From positions 1-39,152 of the forward strand of contig NZ_RCWC01000045.1 of assembly GCF_018448935.1 (NCBI RefSeq): a stretch of 39,152 nucleotides of DNA, given 5' to 3'. This document shows positions 16,211 through 31,200 of the stretch, in pieces. Numbering within the stretch: the first letter of the stretch is position 1; each line of letters begins with the position of its first letter. A program made the translations under genes and the position numbers. The notes under the pieces were generated by a model. The model was not told the DNA's origin and searched no databases. It saw only the letters and a program-made list of their open reading frames with translations. Origin of the DNA: Photorhabdus noenieputensis. Its GTDB lineage: Bacteria > Pseudomonadota > Gammaproteobacteria > Enterobacterales > Enterobacteriaceae.

Positions 16211-19200
16211 TTACAGCGCCTCCGCCTCACAATTCATTGCCAACGCCATGCTTAAGGTCTTAGCCAAAACAGTTTTATTTTCACTATCTTCCATCAGGCT
16301 AAAATGGTCCCCCGGTACCGAAGTTAACTGTAGCGAAGAGTCAGGAACTATCTGTTCCCAACCTAACGACGGTTCCATCGTTACGGACTGTAGCGCAACA
16401 TCGGTAACAAACGGGATCTGCGGATAAGATTCCATTGCATAGAATTGATGTAGCGTTATCGCCAGAGCTTTCGGCTGATAATCCTTGACCATTTGGACAT
16501 AATTTCCCATCTGTAGCCAACGTTTGGCAATTAAGTCAGGGCGCAGATTTGATGGGTATAATTCCAGCTCCTGCGCTGCGGCAATAAATTGCACTAAATT
16601 CAGTTCGTCCATTTTCTCATGCAATGCCGCAATCTCTTGAGGATGCTCATCCACTGATTGCCTTGCCAATTCAGCAAGGAACTGAAGTTTAGGTTGATCG
16701 ACTCGTGTCTTGAAACAGTGAGGAGCCGGTGTATCAATTAGCCCCAAGAAATTAACTGTCTCTCCGGCATGCAACAGTTGCTGAGCAATGGCATAAGCCA
16801 GTATACCGCCAGAAGAGTAACCGTATATCCGATACGGGCCTTCTGGTTGCACTGCTTTCATAAAGGTGATCATTTTGCTCGCCAGAACTTCAATGGTTGA
16901 CACCTGTTCCTCATTGATAGACGGCCAAGGTAGAGCATAAATCGGATAATCCGCCTGAATATGTTGAGCCAGCCCGAAAACATATGAGTAATCATCCATG
17001 CCGCTCGGTACGAAGAATAGCGGCGGCTCGGTACCATCCGGTCGTACCGGTATGGCGCTGCTTTGCCACTGAAACAGTTTATCTGAGGTGATCTCCGCCA
17101 CCAGTTCCGCTAACACCGGGAATTGGAACAGATTATTCAATGAGCAAATTAATCCCCGTTCTGCGGCCAGATTGATCATCCGCATAGCGAGCAGCGAATG
17201 TCCCCCCAAGGTAAAGAAGTTGTCATGTCGGCCAATCCGCTCAACCCCCAGTAATTCACGCCAGATAGCCGCCAAGATGCTCTCCGTTTCTCCTTGCGGT
17301 GCCTCATAGATCTGACGAGCAAACGCGCTCTGATCAGGCGCTGGCAATGCCCGGTGATCCAGTTTGCCGTTCGGCGTCAACGGAAAGGCGTCCAGACGTA
17401 CAAAGGCTGACGGCACCATATAGTCAGGCAATATAGCTCTTAAATGACGATGTAATTGGCTTGCCAACTCGTTATTCTCTGGTGCTGCCACATAAGCCAC
17501 CAGACGTTTATCCTGACCATTACCTAACGCCAATACAATCGCCTCACGCACATCAGGATATTCCGTCAACCGCGCTTCGACTTCACCCGGTTCAATGCGG
17601 AAGCCGCGGATTTTAATCTGCTGATCGTTACGCCCCACAAACACCAGATTGCCATCCGGCAGGTAGCGGGCTAAATCTCCGGTGCGGTACATGCGAGCAT
17701 CCGGTTGATCACTAAACGGATCTACCAGAAAGCGTTCAGCCGTCAAATCAGGACGGTTGAGATAGCCACGGGCGACACCAGCACCACCAATGTACAATTC
17801 TCCCACTGCCCCAAATGGCACTGACTGGCCGTGATTATCCAAGAGGTAGATACGTGTATTCGCTGTCGGATGCCCGATAGGGATCAGCACATCCGTATAG
17901 TCTGACGGGCAACGCCAACAGGTTGCACAGACGGTGATTTCTGTCGGGCCATAAGCATTAAACAGCGTTGCCCGACCACGTAGTGCCTGCAACAGCGCTG
18001 CACCGGGTGCTTCTCCACCCAGTATTAAAGTGGGTTTTATCGTTATCGCCGGTAAATCAGCTCCATCCCGTAGCAGAGCCGGAGTTAAACAGGCGTGTGT
18101 TACCCGCCGTTGTTCCAGATAACGCCAAAGGCGCAGCGGGTCCTGACGAACCGTATCAACCGGAATGTCCAGAGTCGCTCCCCCACACAGCGCCATCATG
18201 ATTTCCCAGACACTGGCATCGAAACCAAATGAGGCAAATTGCAACAGCCGACTATCCGCGCGAATGTCAAATTGAGTGATTTTATCTCTAATCAAATTGA
18301 CCAAGCCACAGTGCTCCACCATTACCCCTTTCGGTGTGCCGGTGGAACCGGATGTGTAAATCACATAGGCCAGATGTCGTGAGGTTAACGCCGGGACGTG
18401 TGGATTGCTATCCGGCTGATCAGGCAGGATCGTGGGATCAAGCACCGTTAATGCAGCAAGTGCCTGTTCGCCTAGCGCGGTACGGCCCGCATTATCCACC
18501 AGTACCACTGATGGTGCCGCATCCGTAAGCATATAAGCCAACCGATCACCCGGATAAGATGGATCTAAAGGAACATAAGCGCCACCCGCTTTCAGTACCG
18601 CCAGCAACGCGACCACTCTTGACGGTGAACGGGTGATGCAAATCGCCACCCGTTGATCAGGCTCCACGCCGAGTTCAATTAACTGATGAGCCAATCGGTT
18701 AGCACACGCATTCAATTCTGCATAGCTGAAAGTCTGCTCTTCATATACCAGTGCCGTAGCCGCAGGATTGTTCGCCACTTGTTGTTCAAACAGGTGATGA
18801 ATGCACAGCGGGTCGGAATAGGCCGTTTGCGGGCCATTACCGATTTTCAGTAGCAGTTTCCTTTCTACTGCCGGTAAAACTTCCAACTGCCGAACCGGCG
18901 TTTCTGGAGCGTGTTCAAGCGCTGCCGCCAGACTTTCCAGCGCCTGTTGCATATAACCACACACCCGCTCGGCATCAAACGGCTGGACGATTTGCGCTGT
19001 CAGCCCCAGTGCATCACCAAAATCTTCCACCGATAGCGTAAACGGATAGTTAGTCCGCTCCTGCGCACCGAGGAATTCGACGCCGCTCATGATTTCATTC
19101 GACGTCGCCGACGATGCATTGTGTCGATAGTTCAGCAAGGTACTAAACAGCGGCGTTCCACCTTGTACGCCACTACAACGTTGAGCCAGCGCCAGCGAGG

Positions 19201-22200
19201 CATATTCGTGTTCCAATAATCCCGCCAGCCGGTTATGTGCTACCTGTACGCTGTCTCGCACCGAGGTATCATTCATATTCAGGCATAGCGGCAAGGTATT
19301 GATGAACAGCCCCATGCCATTTTCAGCCCCTTCACCCGCTGCCATACGTCCAAATAACACGGTGCCAAATACCACCTGCCGCTGTCCACTGGTACGCGAC
19401 AACACCTGTGCCCAAGCCAAATGGCACAGCGCCGCCAGACTGACACCCAACCGCCGCGCCTGACCACGTAAACTGTCATTTAACTCAGGGGTCAACATCC
19501 GGTGCGATTCGACCATCTGCGAACCATCATGGCGAACCTCCGTCAACCCAAACGGTAACGTTGGTTCAGTCACCTCAGCCAACATTTCAGTAAAGAAACG
19601 GGTATGTTCTGCCTGACTCATCCCTAACCGGGACTGGGCCACCAGATTACGGAAGGGTGCCGGAGCAGGCAAGCTGCTCTCCTGACCGTCAAGGTATGCC
19701 TGAACTTCGTGACTCATCACATCCAGCGCGGTATGGTCGCCAATCAAATGATGCATCAGTTGCAAAACAATCCAGCGACCATCACTCTCCTGTGCCACTA
19801 CAAAGCGCAACAGCGGTGCCTGTCCCAAATCAAGGCGATATTGGCGTGGGTTAAAACGTTGCGTTAATTGGTCGCTAATCGGCCCATCCGCCGGATCTAA
19901 TGTCAATTCCGTCACCGATAACCGCACCTGGCGGTAAACAACCTGTGCTGGCACGGATAATCCTTGCCAGATAAAGGCTGTTCGCAGGATGTCATGACGA
20001 TTAATCACCTGTTGAACCGCCACCAGATAACGATCTAACAGCTTCCGATCAGCAAAGGCCATTTGACCAGCCAACAGATAAGGATCGCCTTCATTTGCCA
20101 GCAAATGGTGGAATAAGATCCCATCCTGTAACGGCGATAAGGCATAGATATCCTGAATATTAGCTATCCCGCCCGGTACCTGTTCGACAATGTGATCAAT
20201 TTCAGACTGAGTGAGATCAATCAGCGGTAACATCGCCGGTGTCAACACGGTGGTAGCCGGTGTAATGACGTTGACCGGCACTTTTTCGACCTGATTCAAC
20301 GTCAATGTTTGCGCTAGTTCAGACAGTACCGGGGATTGGAACAGATCACGCACTGCCAGCGTTAACCCCAAGTTACGCAGACGTTCAACCATGCGTACCG
20401 CGAGTAATGAATGCCCACCCAAAGCAAAGAAGCTGTCGTATCGACCAATCTGTTCAATGCCCAATAATTCACGCCAGATAGCCGCCAGTACGGTTTCGGT
20501 TTCTCCCTGTGGCGCGGCGTAAATCTGACGGGCAAAGGCTTCCTCCCCCGGCGCAGGTAACGCCCGACGATCCAACTTGCCGTTAGGCGTCAACGGAAAA
20601 GCCTCCAGACGCACAAAGGCCGCCGGTACCATGTAATCAGGTAACAACCCGCTCAGGTGTTCACGCAGGTGGTTAACCAATCCGTCATCCTCTGCCGCCG
20701 CCACGTAGGCAACCAGCCGTTTGTCCTGACCATCACCCAAAGCCAGTACCAGCGCTTCACGAACTGCGGGGTGTTCTGTCAATCGAGTTTCAATTTCCCC
20801 CGGTTCAATGCGGAAACCACGGATCTTAATCTGTTGGTCATTACGGCCAACAAATACCAGATTGCCATCCGGTAAGTAGCGAGCCAAATCCCCGGTTCGA
20901 TACATTCGGGCATCAGCAATTTCACTAAATGGGTCTGTAAGGAAACGCTCGTCAGTCAATTCAGAGCGATTGAGATAGCCACGCGCCACACCCGCACCAC
21001 CAATATAGAGTTCACCCACGGCCCCTAACGGCACAAGTTGACCAAGGGCATCCAACAGATAGATACAAGTGTTGGCTGTTGGGCGTCCAATAGGAATGAG
21101 TTCATCCCCACAATTTGAATAACTTGAATAGTTTGATGGACAACGCCAGCTAGTGGCACAAACGGTGATTTCTGTCGGGCCATAAGCATTGAATACCGTT
21201 GCCTTGCCGCACAGCGCCTTAAGTAATGCCGCACTGGGCGCTTCACCCCCCAGTATTAATGTTGGTTTTATCGTTATCGCAGGCAAATCAGCTCCATCCC
21301 GCAACAGAGCCGGTGTCAGGCAGGCGTGCGTTACCGCGTGCGCTTCCAGATAATGCCAGAGAAGATTGGGGTCCTGACGAATAGTGTCAACAGGAATATC
21401 CAAAGTAGCGCCACTACACAGCGCCATCATGGTTTCCCAGACACTCGCATCAAAGCCAAATGAGGCAAACTGCAACATCCGGCTAGCGGGGAAAATGTCG
21501 AATCGGGCGATCTTATCTTGGATAAGGTTGACCAACCCATGATGTTCCACCATTACCCCTTTCGGTGTGCCGGTCGAACCAGAGGTGTAAATCACATACG
21601 CCAGATGACGGGCGGTCAATGTAGGCAATTGTGGGTTGCTATCCGGTTGATCAGGTAATGAATTCGGATCAAGGAGAGTCTGCCCGGCAAGCATTTGCTC
21701 ACCTAATGCTGAACGTCCAACACTATCAGCTAATAAAATAATCGGTTCAGCATCAGTCAAAATATGGGCCAGACGTTCACCCGGATAGGCAGGGTCCAAT
21801 GGTACGTAAGCACCTCCCGCTTTTAACACCGCCAACAGTGCCACTATCCGCGCCGGTGAGCTTGCTACGCAAATCGCCACCCGTTGGTCCGGCGCTACAC
21901 CCAGTGCAATAAGTTGATGCGCCAACCGGTTAGCATCAGTATTCAATTCCGCATAACTGAGGGACCGCTCTTCACACTCCAACGCCGTGGCATCCGGGGT
22001 TTTCTCCACCTGCTGTTCAAACAGTTGATGAATGCACAACCGCTCAGGATATGCGGTTTCAGTGGCGTTCCAGGTTTTTAATAACAATGTGCGTTCGGTT
22101 GTCGGCAGAATATCTAATTGCTGTACCGGCATGTCGGGCGTCCGCTCAAGGGAATCCACCAAACTTGCCAACGCCTGTTGCATATAGCCACATATCCGTT

Positions 22201-25200
22201 CTGGATCGAATGGTTGCACTACTTGAGCTGTCAGCCCTAAATCGGCCCCCCCATCCTCTACCGACAAGACAAACGGGTAGTTGGTCCGCTCCTGTGCGCC
22301 AAGGAATTCGATACCGCTCATAATTTCATCCGGTGTGACCGGCCGGGTGTTATGTCGATAGTTCAACAGCGCATTAAAAAGCGGCGTTCCACTGGCTACG
22401 CCACTGCAACGTTGCGCCAGCGCCAGTGAAGCATGTTCATGTTCCAACAATCCCGCCAGTCGGCTATGTGCTGTGCGTACACTGTCCCGCACCGGGGTAT
22501 TATCGATATCCAACCGTAACGGCAAAGTGTTAATAAATAGCCCCATGCCACTATCAAATCCTTCACCCGCTTGCATACGTCCAAACAATACGGTGCCAAA
22601 CACCACTTGTTGCCGACCACTGGTACGCGACAATACCTGCGCCCAAGCCAAATGACACAGCGCCGCCACACTGACGCCCAACCGCCGCGCCTGACCACGT
22701 AAGCGATCGTTCAATTCCGCTGTCAGCATCCGGTGAGATTCCGTCACCTGTGAACCATCATGATGTGCTTCCGCCAACCCAAACGGCAGCGTTGGCTCAT
22801 CCACCTCAGCCAGCATGTCAGTAAAGAAGTGAGTATGTTCTGCCTGACTGACTCCCTGCCGAGCCTGTGCCACTAAATGGCGGAACGGGACCGGCGCAGG
22901 CAGACTATCTATTTGCCCCAAGAGGCAAGCCTGTACTTCGTTGTTCATCACCTCTAACGTGGTGTGGTCGCCAATTAGGTGGTGCAACAATTGCAATACA
23001 ATCCAACGGCCATCACTCTCCTGTGCCACAACGAAACGTAACAACGGTGCCTGATTCAGGTCAATACGATGTCGGCGCGGGTCAAAGCGTTGAGCTAGCT
23101 GGTCACTGATCGGCCCATTAGCCGGATCGAGCATCAATTCCGTCACTGACAAAGGTGCCTGACGGCAAACCACCTGAGCCGGTACAGATAATCCTCCCCA
23201 GATAAAGGCAGTACGCAAGATATCATGGCGGTTAACCACTTGTTGAACCGCAGCCAGATAACGGTCTAGTAAAGGCCGATCAGCAAAAGCCTGTTGAGTG
23301 ATCAGCAAATAGGGATCACCTTCATTTGCCAACAAATGGTGGAACAAAATACCATCCTGCAACGGTGACAGCGCATAGATATCCTGAATATTGGCAATCC
23401 CACCCGGTACTTGCTCAACAATGCGGTCAATTTCAGCTTGTGTCAGATCAATCAGCGGCAACATTGCTGGCGTCAGCACCGTCGTATCCACTGTAATACG
23501 GTTATCAGGCACGCTAATTTCGCGATGTTGCGCCAAGGATTGAGCCAATACACTTAATGTCGGATGCTGAAATAGCGTTTGCACCGATAAGCCCAAACCT
23601 ATACGCCGTAAAAGTTCGATCATCCTGACAGCCAACAGCGAGTGACCACCCAAGGCAAAGAAACTGTCATGTCGGCCAATCTGCTCAACATTCAGTAACT
23701 CGCGCCAGATAGTGGCTAATGCTATCTCAATTTCCCCTTGTGGCGCTTGGTAAGCCTGGCGAGCAAAGGCGGCCTCCCCCGGTGCGGGCAGCGACCGACG
23801 ATCCAGTTTACCGTTAGGGGTCAGCGGAAAGGCATCCAAACACACAAAAGCCGCCGGTATCATATAGTCAGGCAAAATATCACTCAGGTACTCACGCAGT
23901 CTGGTCGCCAGTTCGTTATCCGCTGGTGCCACCACATAAGCCACCAGACGTTTATCCAGTCCGTCACCCAACGCCAATACCAGCGCTTCACTTACCTCAG
24001 AGTGTTCAATTAGCCGTGCTTCAATTTCTCCCGACTCAATGCGGAAACCACGGATTTTAACCTGTTGGTCATTACGGCCGACAAACACCAAATTACCGTC
24101 CGGCAAATAGCGGGCCAAATCTCCGGTACGGTACATTCGGGCATCCGCTTCATCACTGAACGGATCATTCAGGAAACGTTCAGCCGTCAATTCAGGACGA
24201 TTGAGGTAACCACGCGCTACCCCAACACCACCAATATACAATTCTCCCACTGTGCCCAATGGAACTGGCTGGCGGTGTTCATCCAGCAGATAGAGACGTT
24301 TGTTGGCAGCCGGGCTACCGATGGGGATGACTCCTCCGGTATAATCGGCCGGGCAATCCCAAGTGGTCGCACACACGGTGGTTTCCGTCGGTCCATAAGC
24401 GTTAAACAAATCGGCCCGGCTGCACAGTGCCTGAAATAACGCGGCACTCGGCGCTTCTCCTGCAAATATTAAGGTTGGTTTTACCGCTATCGTCGGTAAA
24501 TCGGCACCGTCATGAAACATAGCCGGCGTCAAACAGGCATGGGTCACCGCCTGTTCTTCCAAGTAATGCCAGAGACGCTGTGGATCTTGTCGCACTGTTT
24601 CGGTAGGAATAACCAGCATGGCCCCACAATTCAGCGCTATCATGATTTCCCAGATACTGGCATCGAAACCAAATGAAGCAAACTGCAACATTCGGCTGGT
24701 GGCACAAAAATCAAACTGGGTAATTTGTGTCAGTGTCAAATTAACTACACTACGATGTTCAATCATCACGCCTTTTGGTCTGCCGGTTGAACCGGAGGTG
24801 TAAATCACATAGGCCAGATGCTGTGAGGTCAGTCCAGAGACTTGCGGGTTACTATCCGGCTGCTCCGACAAGGTATTCGGATCGAGCACCGTCAGCGTCG
24901 CCAGAATGTCTTCACTTAATGCTGCCCGCCCGACATTATCCGCCATCAAAATAACCGGTGTCGCATCAGTGAGCATATAAGCCAGACGTTCACCGGGATA
25001 GGCTGGATCTAACGGCACATAGGCCCCGCCTGCTTTCAACACCGCCAACAACCCGATTATCCTCGCGAGTGAGCGTGTCACACAAATCGCCACCCGCTGA
25101 TCCGGCGCTACGCCTAAAGCGATAAGCTGATGGGCTAACCGATTGGCGCGGATATTGAGTTCCGCGTAGCTGAGCGTCTGGTTTTCATAGATTACTGCTA

Positions 25201-28200
25201 TGGCGTCCGGGGTCTTCTCTGCCTGTTGTTCAAACAACTGATGCACACATAACTGAGTAGGATATGGCTCTTTGGTCGCATTCAAATTCTCCAGCAATAA
25301 CTCGCGTTCAGCGGATGACAAAATGTCGATAGCCGTGACAAGTTGTTGAGGCTGGTTCACTATTGCCCGCAATATAGCCTGCAAATAACCCACCTGTCTT
25401 TCAATGGTTTCATGGTCGAACAGGGCAGAAGAGTAGTTCAGCTCTCCAACAATTTCTCCCGCCTTCTCCGTTAATTCCAGTTGCAGATCGAATTTCGCTA
25501 TATCATATCCCAGCTCGAATGGTGTTACCGTCAAGTCCGGTAATTGCCATTCCTCTGTTTCACTCTCTTGCCAGGCAAACATCACCTGGAACAGTGGTGT
25601 ATGCTCCGGTCTGCGCGGCGGTTGCACAATTTCCACTACCTGCTCGAAAGGCAGATCTTGATGCTCCTGCGCTCCTAGTGTCGTCTGCCGTACACGCCGC
25701 AGCAGTGTGACCACATCCGGCATGCCAGATAAATCGATACGCAACGCCAATGTGTTAACAAAGAAACCAAGCAGTGGTTCAATTTCCCGCAAATTACGGT
25801 TAGCGCTTGGTATACCAATGACGACATCATCCTGCCCGGACAAGCGTGATAGCAATGCAGCCCAAGCGGTTAACAGCGTCATAAACAGTGTGGTACCGTG
25901 CTGTTGCCCCAAATGTTTTAGGGCCTGTACCAACGGAGCATCAATGTGCACCGCTACCCGGCCACCGGTAAATGATTGTTGGAAGGGGCGAGGTCTGTCT
26001 ATCGGCAACTCAAGCAAGACCGGGGCGTCTGCCAGTGTACGGTGCCAGTAATCACTCTGTGCCTGTACTCCTTCACCAGAAAATACCTGCCGCTGCCAGG
26101 CTGCATAATCAGGATATTGAATGGTCAATCGCGGCAACGGATCTGGCTGTTGATTTAGACCAGCAGCGTAAAGTGCAACCAGTTCTGATTCAAATATCTT
26201 TAAAGACCAAGCATCGGAGATAATATGATGCTGAGTCAGTAAGAATATATGCTCTTCATCGGCCAGTTGGATCAATGCGCAACGAATGAGGGGGCCACGA
26301 GCAAGATCAAACGGCGTTTTGGCTTCCTGTACACACAAGCGCTTAAATTGTTCGTCCACGTTAGATGCTTTACGCAAATCGTATTTTTTCACCGGTAGAC
26401 CAAATTCCGCCGGTAACAGTTCAACCTGAGGCTGACCATCAACGGTGATAAAAACAGAACGAAGCGCCTCGTGGCGAGCAAACAGGCGATTCAGGGCTTG
26501 CTGCCAGGCAGAAAGGTTTAGTCGGCCACGTAAACGCAGGGCTGTCGGAACATGGTAGGTATCACTCACCCCCTCAAATTGCGCCAGAAACCACAGACGC
26601 TGTTGACCAAACGATAAGGGCAAGACACTATCACGAGATATTGGCCTAATTGCAGGCAATTTATCATTGGCCGCATGACGTTGTGCGCAGATCTTCTCGG
26701 TAAACGCAGACAGTGACGGAAACATAAACAACGTAGCCAACGGCAGATCGACACCGAAAACCGCTATGCGGTTCATCATCCGCACCGCCAACAGGGAATG
26801 TCCGCCCAAGGCAAAGAAATTGTCATGTCGGCCGATCTGCTCAACGCCGAGCAATTCACGCCAGATAGCCGCCACTGCAATTTCCATTTCCCCTTGTGGC
26901 GCGACATAAATTTGATGGGCAAAGGCATCCTCCCCCGGAGCCGGTAATGCCCGATGATCCAACTTACCATTTGGCGTCAACGGGAAGGCGGCCAGACGCA
27001 CAAAGGCCGCGGGCACCATATAATCAGGCAACATAGCACTCAAATGGGTGTGCAAACTGGCCGCCAGTCCGCTATCCGCTTCGGCTACAACATAGGCAAT
27101 TAAACGCTTATCCGGTCCATCCCCCAAAACCACTACCCGCGCTTCGCGCACCATAGGGTGTTCTGCCAATCGAGCTTCAATTTCCCCCGGCTCAATGCGG
27201 AAACCACGGATTTTAATCTGCTGGTCGCTACGGCCAACAAACACCAGATTGCCATCCGGCAAGTAGCGCACCAAATCCCCGGTCCGGTACATCCGGGCAT
27301 CGGCAGCATCACTAAATGGATCAGCCAGAAAGCGCTCGTCAGTCAGATCAGGACGATTGAGATAGCCACGAGCAACACCATCGCCACCAATATAGAGTTC
27401 CCCTACCGCGCCCAATGGGACTGGCTGGCCGTGGTTATCCAGTAGGTAAAGACGAGTATTCGCCGTCGGACGCCCAATAGGAACCAACACATCAGTATAG
27501 TGTGACGGACAACGCCAATTGGTGGCACAGACGGTAATTTCTGTCGGCCCATAGGCATTAAATAGAGTCGCCTGATGACTTAGTGCCCGTAGTAGCACAG
27601 GGCTAGGAGCTTCACCGCCCAATATCAAGGTCGGTTTTATTGTTATCGTTGGCAAATCAGCCCCTTCTCGCAACAAAGCCGGGGTCAAGCAGGCATGTGT
27701 CACTGATTGCTCTTCCAGGTAATGCCAGAGGCGACGCGGGTCTTGACGAACGGTTTCGGCCGGAATAACCAGACAGGCTCCACTACCTAATGCCATCATG
27801 ATTTCCCAGACACCGGCATCAAAGCCAAATGAAGCAAACTGTAACATCCGGCTAACAGGGCGAATGTCGAATTGGCTGATTTTATCCCGGATAAGATTGA
27901 CCAACCCACGATGTTCAATCATCACCCCTTTTGGCGTCCCGGTCGATCCAGAAGTATAAATCACGTAGGCCAGATGGCGTGAGGTCAATGCAGGAACCTG
28001 CGGATTGCCGTCCGGCTGGTCAGGTAAGATATTCGGGTCTAGTACCGTCAGCTCCGCAAGCGTTTGCTCACCCAATGCAGCCCGCCCGGTACTATCCACC
28101 AACACGATTGTCTTCAACCCCGCCGGGGCTGCATCGGTCAGGATATGCAACAGTCGTTCTCCCGGATAAGCCGGGTCCAACGGCACATAAGCTCCGCCCG

Positions 28201-31200
28201 CTTTCAGCACCGCCAGCACCGCTATTACCCGCGCCGGTGAACTTGTCATGCAGATCGCCACTCGTTGATCTGGCACGATACCCAAGGCAAGCAGTTGATG
28301 GGCAAGCCGGTTAGCGTCAGCATTCAGTTGTCCATAGCTGAGCGTCTGATTTTCATACACCAGCGCCGCAGCCTCTGGGGTTTTCTCCGCTTGTTGTTCA
28401 ATCAACTGATGGATACAGAGTTGTTCAGGATAAGGGGTTTCTGTCGCGTTCCAGTTTTCCAGCAATAATGTACGTTCCGATGCAGGCAAAACGTTTAGCT
28501 CCCGTACCGGCGTTTCCGGTGCCAGTTCAAGGGCATCCACCAGACTTTCCAACGCCTGTTGCATATAGCCGCATACCCGTTCTGAATCAAACGGTTGTAC
28601 CACCTGAGCAGTCAGCCCCAGTGTGGTGCCGCCATCCTCCACTGACAAGACAAACGGGTAGTTGGTCCGTTCCTGTTCACCCAGAAATTCGATGCCCGGC
28701 ATTGCCTCATGCGGGATCATCGGTTGCTCATTATGCCGGTAGTTTAATAAGGCACTAAAAAGCGGCGTGCCTCCCTGTACCCCGCTGCAACGTTGAGCCA
28801 ACGCCAGTGAAGCATGCTCATAATCCAGCAATCCGGCTAATCGGGTATGCGCCACCCTAACGCTATCCTGAACCGGGGTATCATCGATATCCAACCGCAG
28901 TGGTAAGGTATTGATAAACAGCCCCATGCCATTGTCAGCCCCTTCCCCCGCCGCCATGCGTCCAAACAGCACGGTGCCAAACACCACTTTCTCTTGTCCG
29001 CTGGTACGCGACAACACCTGCGCCCAAGCCTGATGACACAGGGTTGCCAGACTGACGCCCAGACGTCTTGCCTGCGCACGCAGACGATCATTCAGCGTGG
29101 GAGACAGCATCCGGTGCGCCTGTGCGACCTGAGAACCATCACGATGTACCTCAGTCAGCCCAAACGGTAACGTCGGTTCATCCACTTCTGCCAACATGTC
29201 GGTAAAAAATCGGTGAGGTTCTGTCTGGTCAACCCCTTGCCGAGCCTGAGCCACCAGATTGCGGAACGGTACCGGCACCGATAGGTTATCGTCCTGTCCG
29301 TCAAGATAGGCCCGCACTTCGCGGTTCATAACTTCCAGCGTAGTATGGTCGCCAATCAGGTGATGCTGTAATTGCAGTACGTACCAACGACCATCCGTTT
29401 GCTGTGCTATCACAAAGCGTAACAACGGGGCCTGACTGAGATCAAAACGGTGTTGCCGCGGATCAAAACGTTGCGCCAGTTGGTCACTGACCGGCCCATC
29501 AGCCGGGTTTAACGTCAGTTCAGTCACTGACAACAGGGCCTGACGCCAAACCACCTGCGCCGGGATGGATAATCCTTGCCAGATAAAAGCGGTACGCAAA
29601 ATATCATGGCGGTCAACCACCTGTTGTACCGCAAATAAATAGCGGTCTAACAAACCACGGTCAGCAAAGATCATTGGATAGGCTAGCAAGTAAGGATCAC
29701 CCTCTTTCGCCAGCAGGTGGTGAAATAAGATACCGTCCTGCAACGGTGACAGCGCATAAATATCTTGAATATTGACCCCCCCTCCCGGTACCTGCTCGAC
29801 GATGTGATCAATGTCAGGCTGAGTCAAATCAATCAGCGGCAACATCGCTGGCGTCAATTCAGTGGTCGTCGGGGTAATGACATTCGGCGGCACTGCCACA
29901 ATCTGATGCTGCCCCAATGTTTGGGCCAACTCCGCCAGTATTGGTGATTGAAACAGGTCACGGGCAGATAACGTCAGTCCTAAATGGCGTAGCTGTTCAA
30001 TCATGCGTATGCCGAGTAGTGAATGGCCGCCCAGTGCAAAGAAGCTGTCATGCCGACTTATCTGTTCAATACCCAGTAACTCGCGCCAAATAGTAACCAA
30101 TGCAATTTCCCGTTCCCCTTGCGGTGCGGCATAAACCTGACGGGCAAAGGCGTCTTCCCCCGGTGTCGGCAATGCCCGGCGATCCAATTTGCCATTAGGC
30201 GTTAACGGGAATTCATCCAGACGCACAAAGGCCACCGGCACCATATAATCAGGCAACCGCGCACTTAAATGTTCACGCAAGTGAGTTGGCAATTCGTTAT
30301 CCGATTCTGCCAGCACATAAGCGACTAATTGCTTGTTCTGCCCTTCACCTAACGCTAATACCACCGCTTCTCGTACTGTCGGATACTCCACCAAGCAGGC
30401 TTCAATTTCCCCCGGTTCAATCCGAAAGCCCCGAATTTTCACTTGCTGATCGTTGCGGCCAAGGAATTCTAGATTGCCATCCGGCAGGTAGCGGGCCAAA
30501 TCCCCGGTCCGGTACATCCGCGCATCTGGGGCATCACTAAATGGATCAACCACAAAGCGTTCAGTGGTCAATTCAGGGCGATTGAGATAACCGCAGGCCA
30601 CCCCGTCGCCTCCAACATAAATCTCGCCAACCTTTCCCAATGGCACCGGCTGGCCCTGTTCATCCAGTAAGTAAACCCGCGTGTTAGCAATTGGTCGGCC
30701 AATAGGAATGTTGGTTGTTCCTGCGGCCAAAGCATCAATCCGGTATGTGGTGGTGAAGGTGGTGCCTTCGGTCGGTCCATAGGCATTCAATAACTGCTGA
30801 GGCGGGCTCTTACATAAAACTTGGGCAATCACATGGGGATCAAGGATATCGCCGCCGACAATAAGATTTTTCATCTGTGGAAGGACTGGAGATAACTCCG
30901 CAGCCAGCCGGTTAAACAGGCCGACACTTAACCATAAGATATTAATTTGATAACGGTCTAATGCCTGTACAAATTCCTGTGGCGTCAACAAAGTCGTGTG
31001 ATCAATAACTACCAGCGCCCCACCATTGAGCAAAGGGGCCCAGACTTCAAAGGTGCTGGCATCGAACGCAGGGTTAGCTGCAAAGGCAACCCGATCATTG
31101 GGTGCAATTTCAACATAGCTATTATTAATAACTAGTCGGACCACAGCGCGGTGAGGCACGATCACCCCTTTTGGGGTGCCAGTCGAGCCGGAGGTGTACA

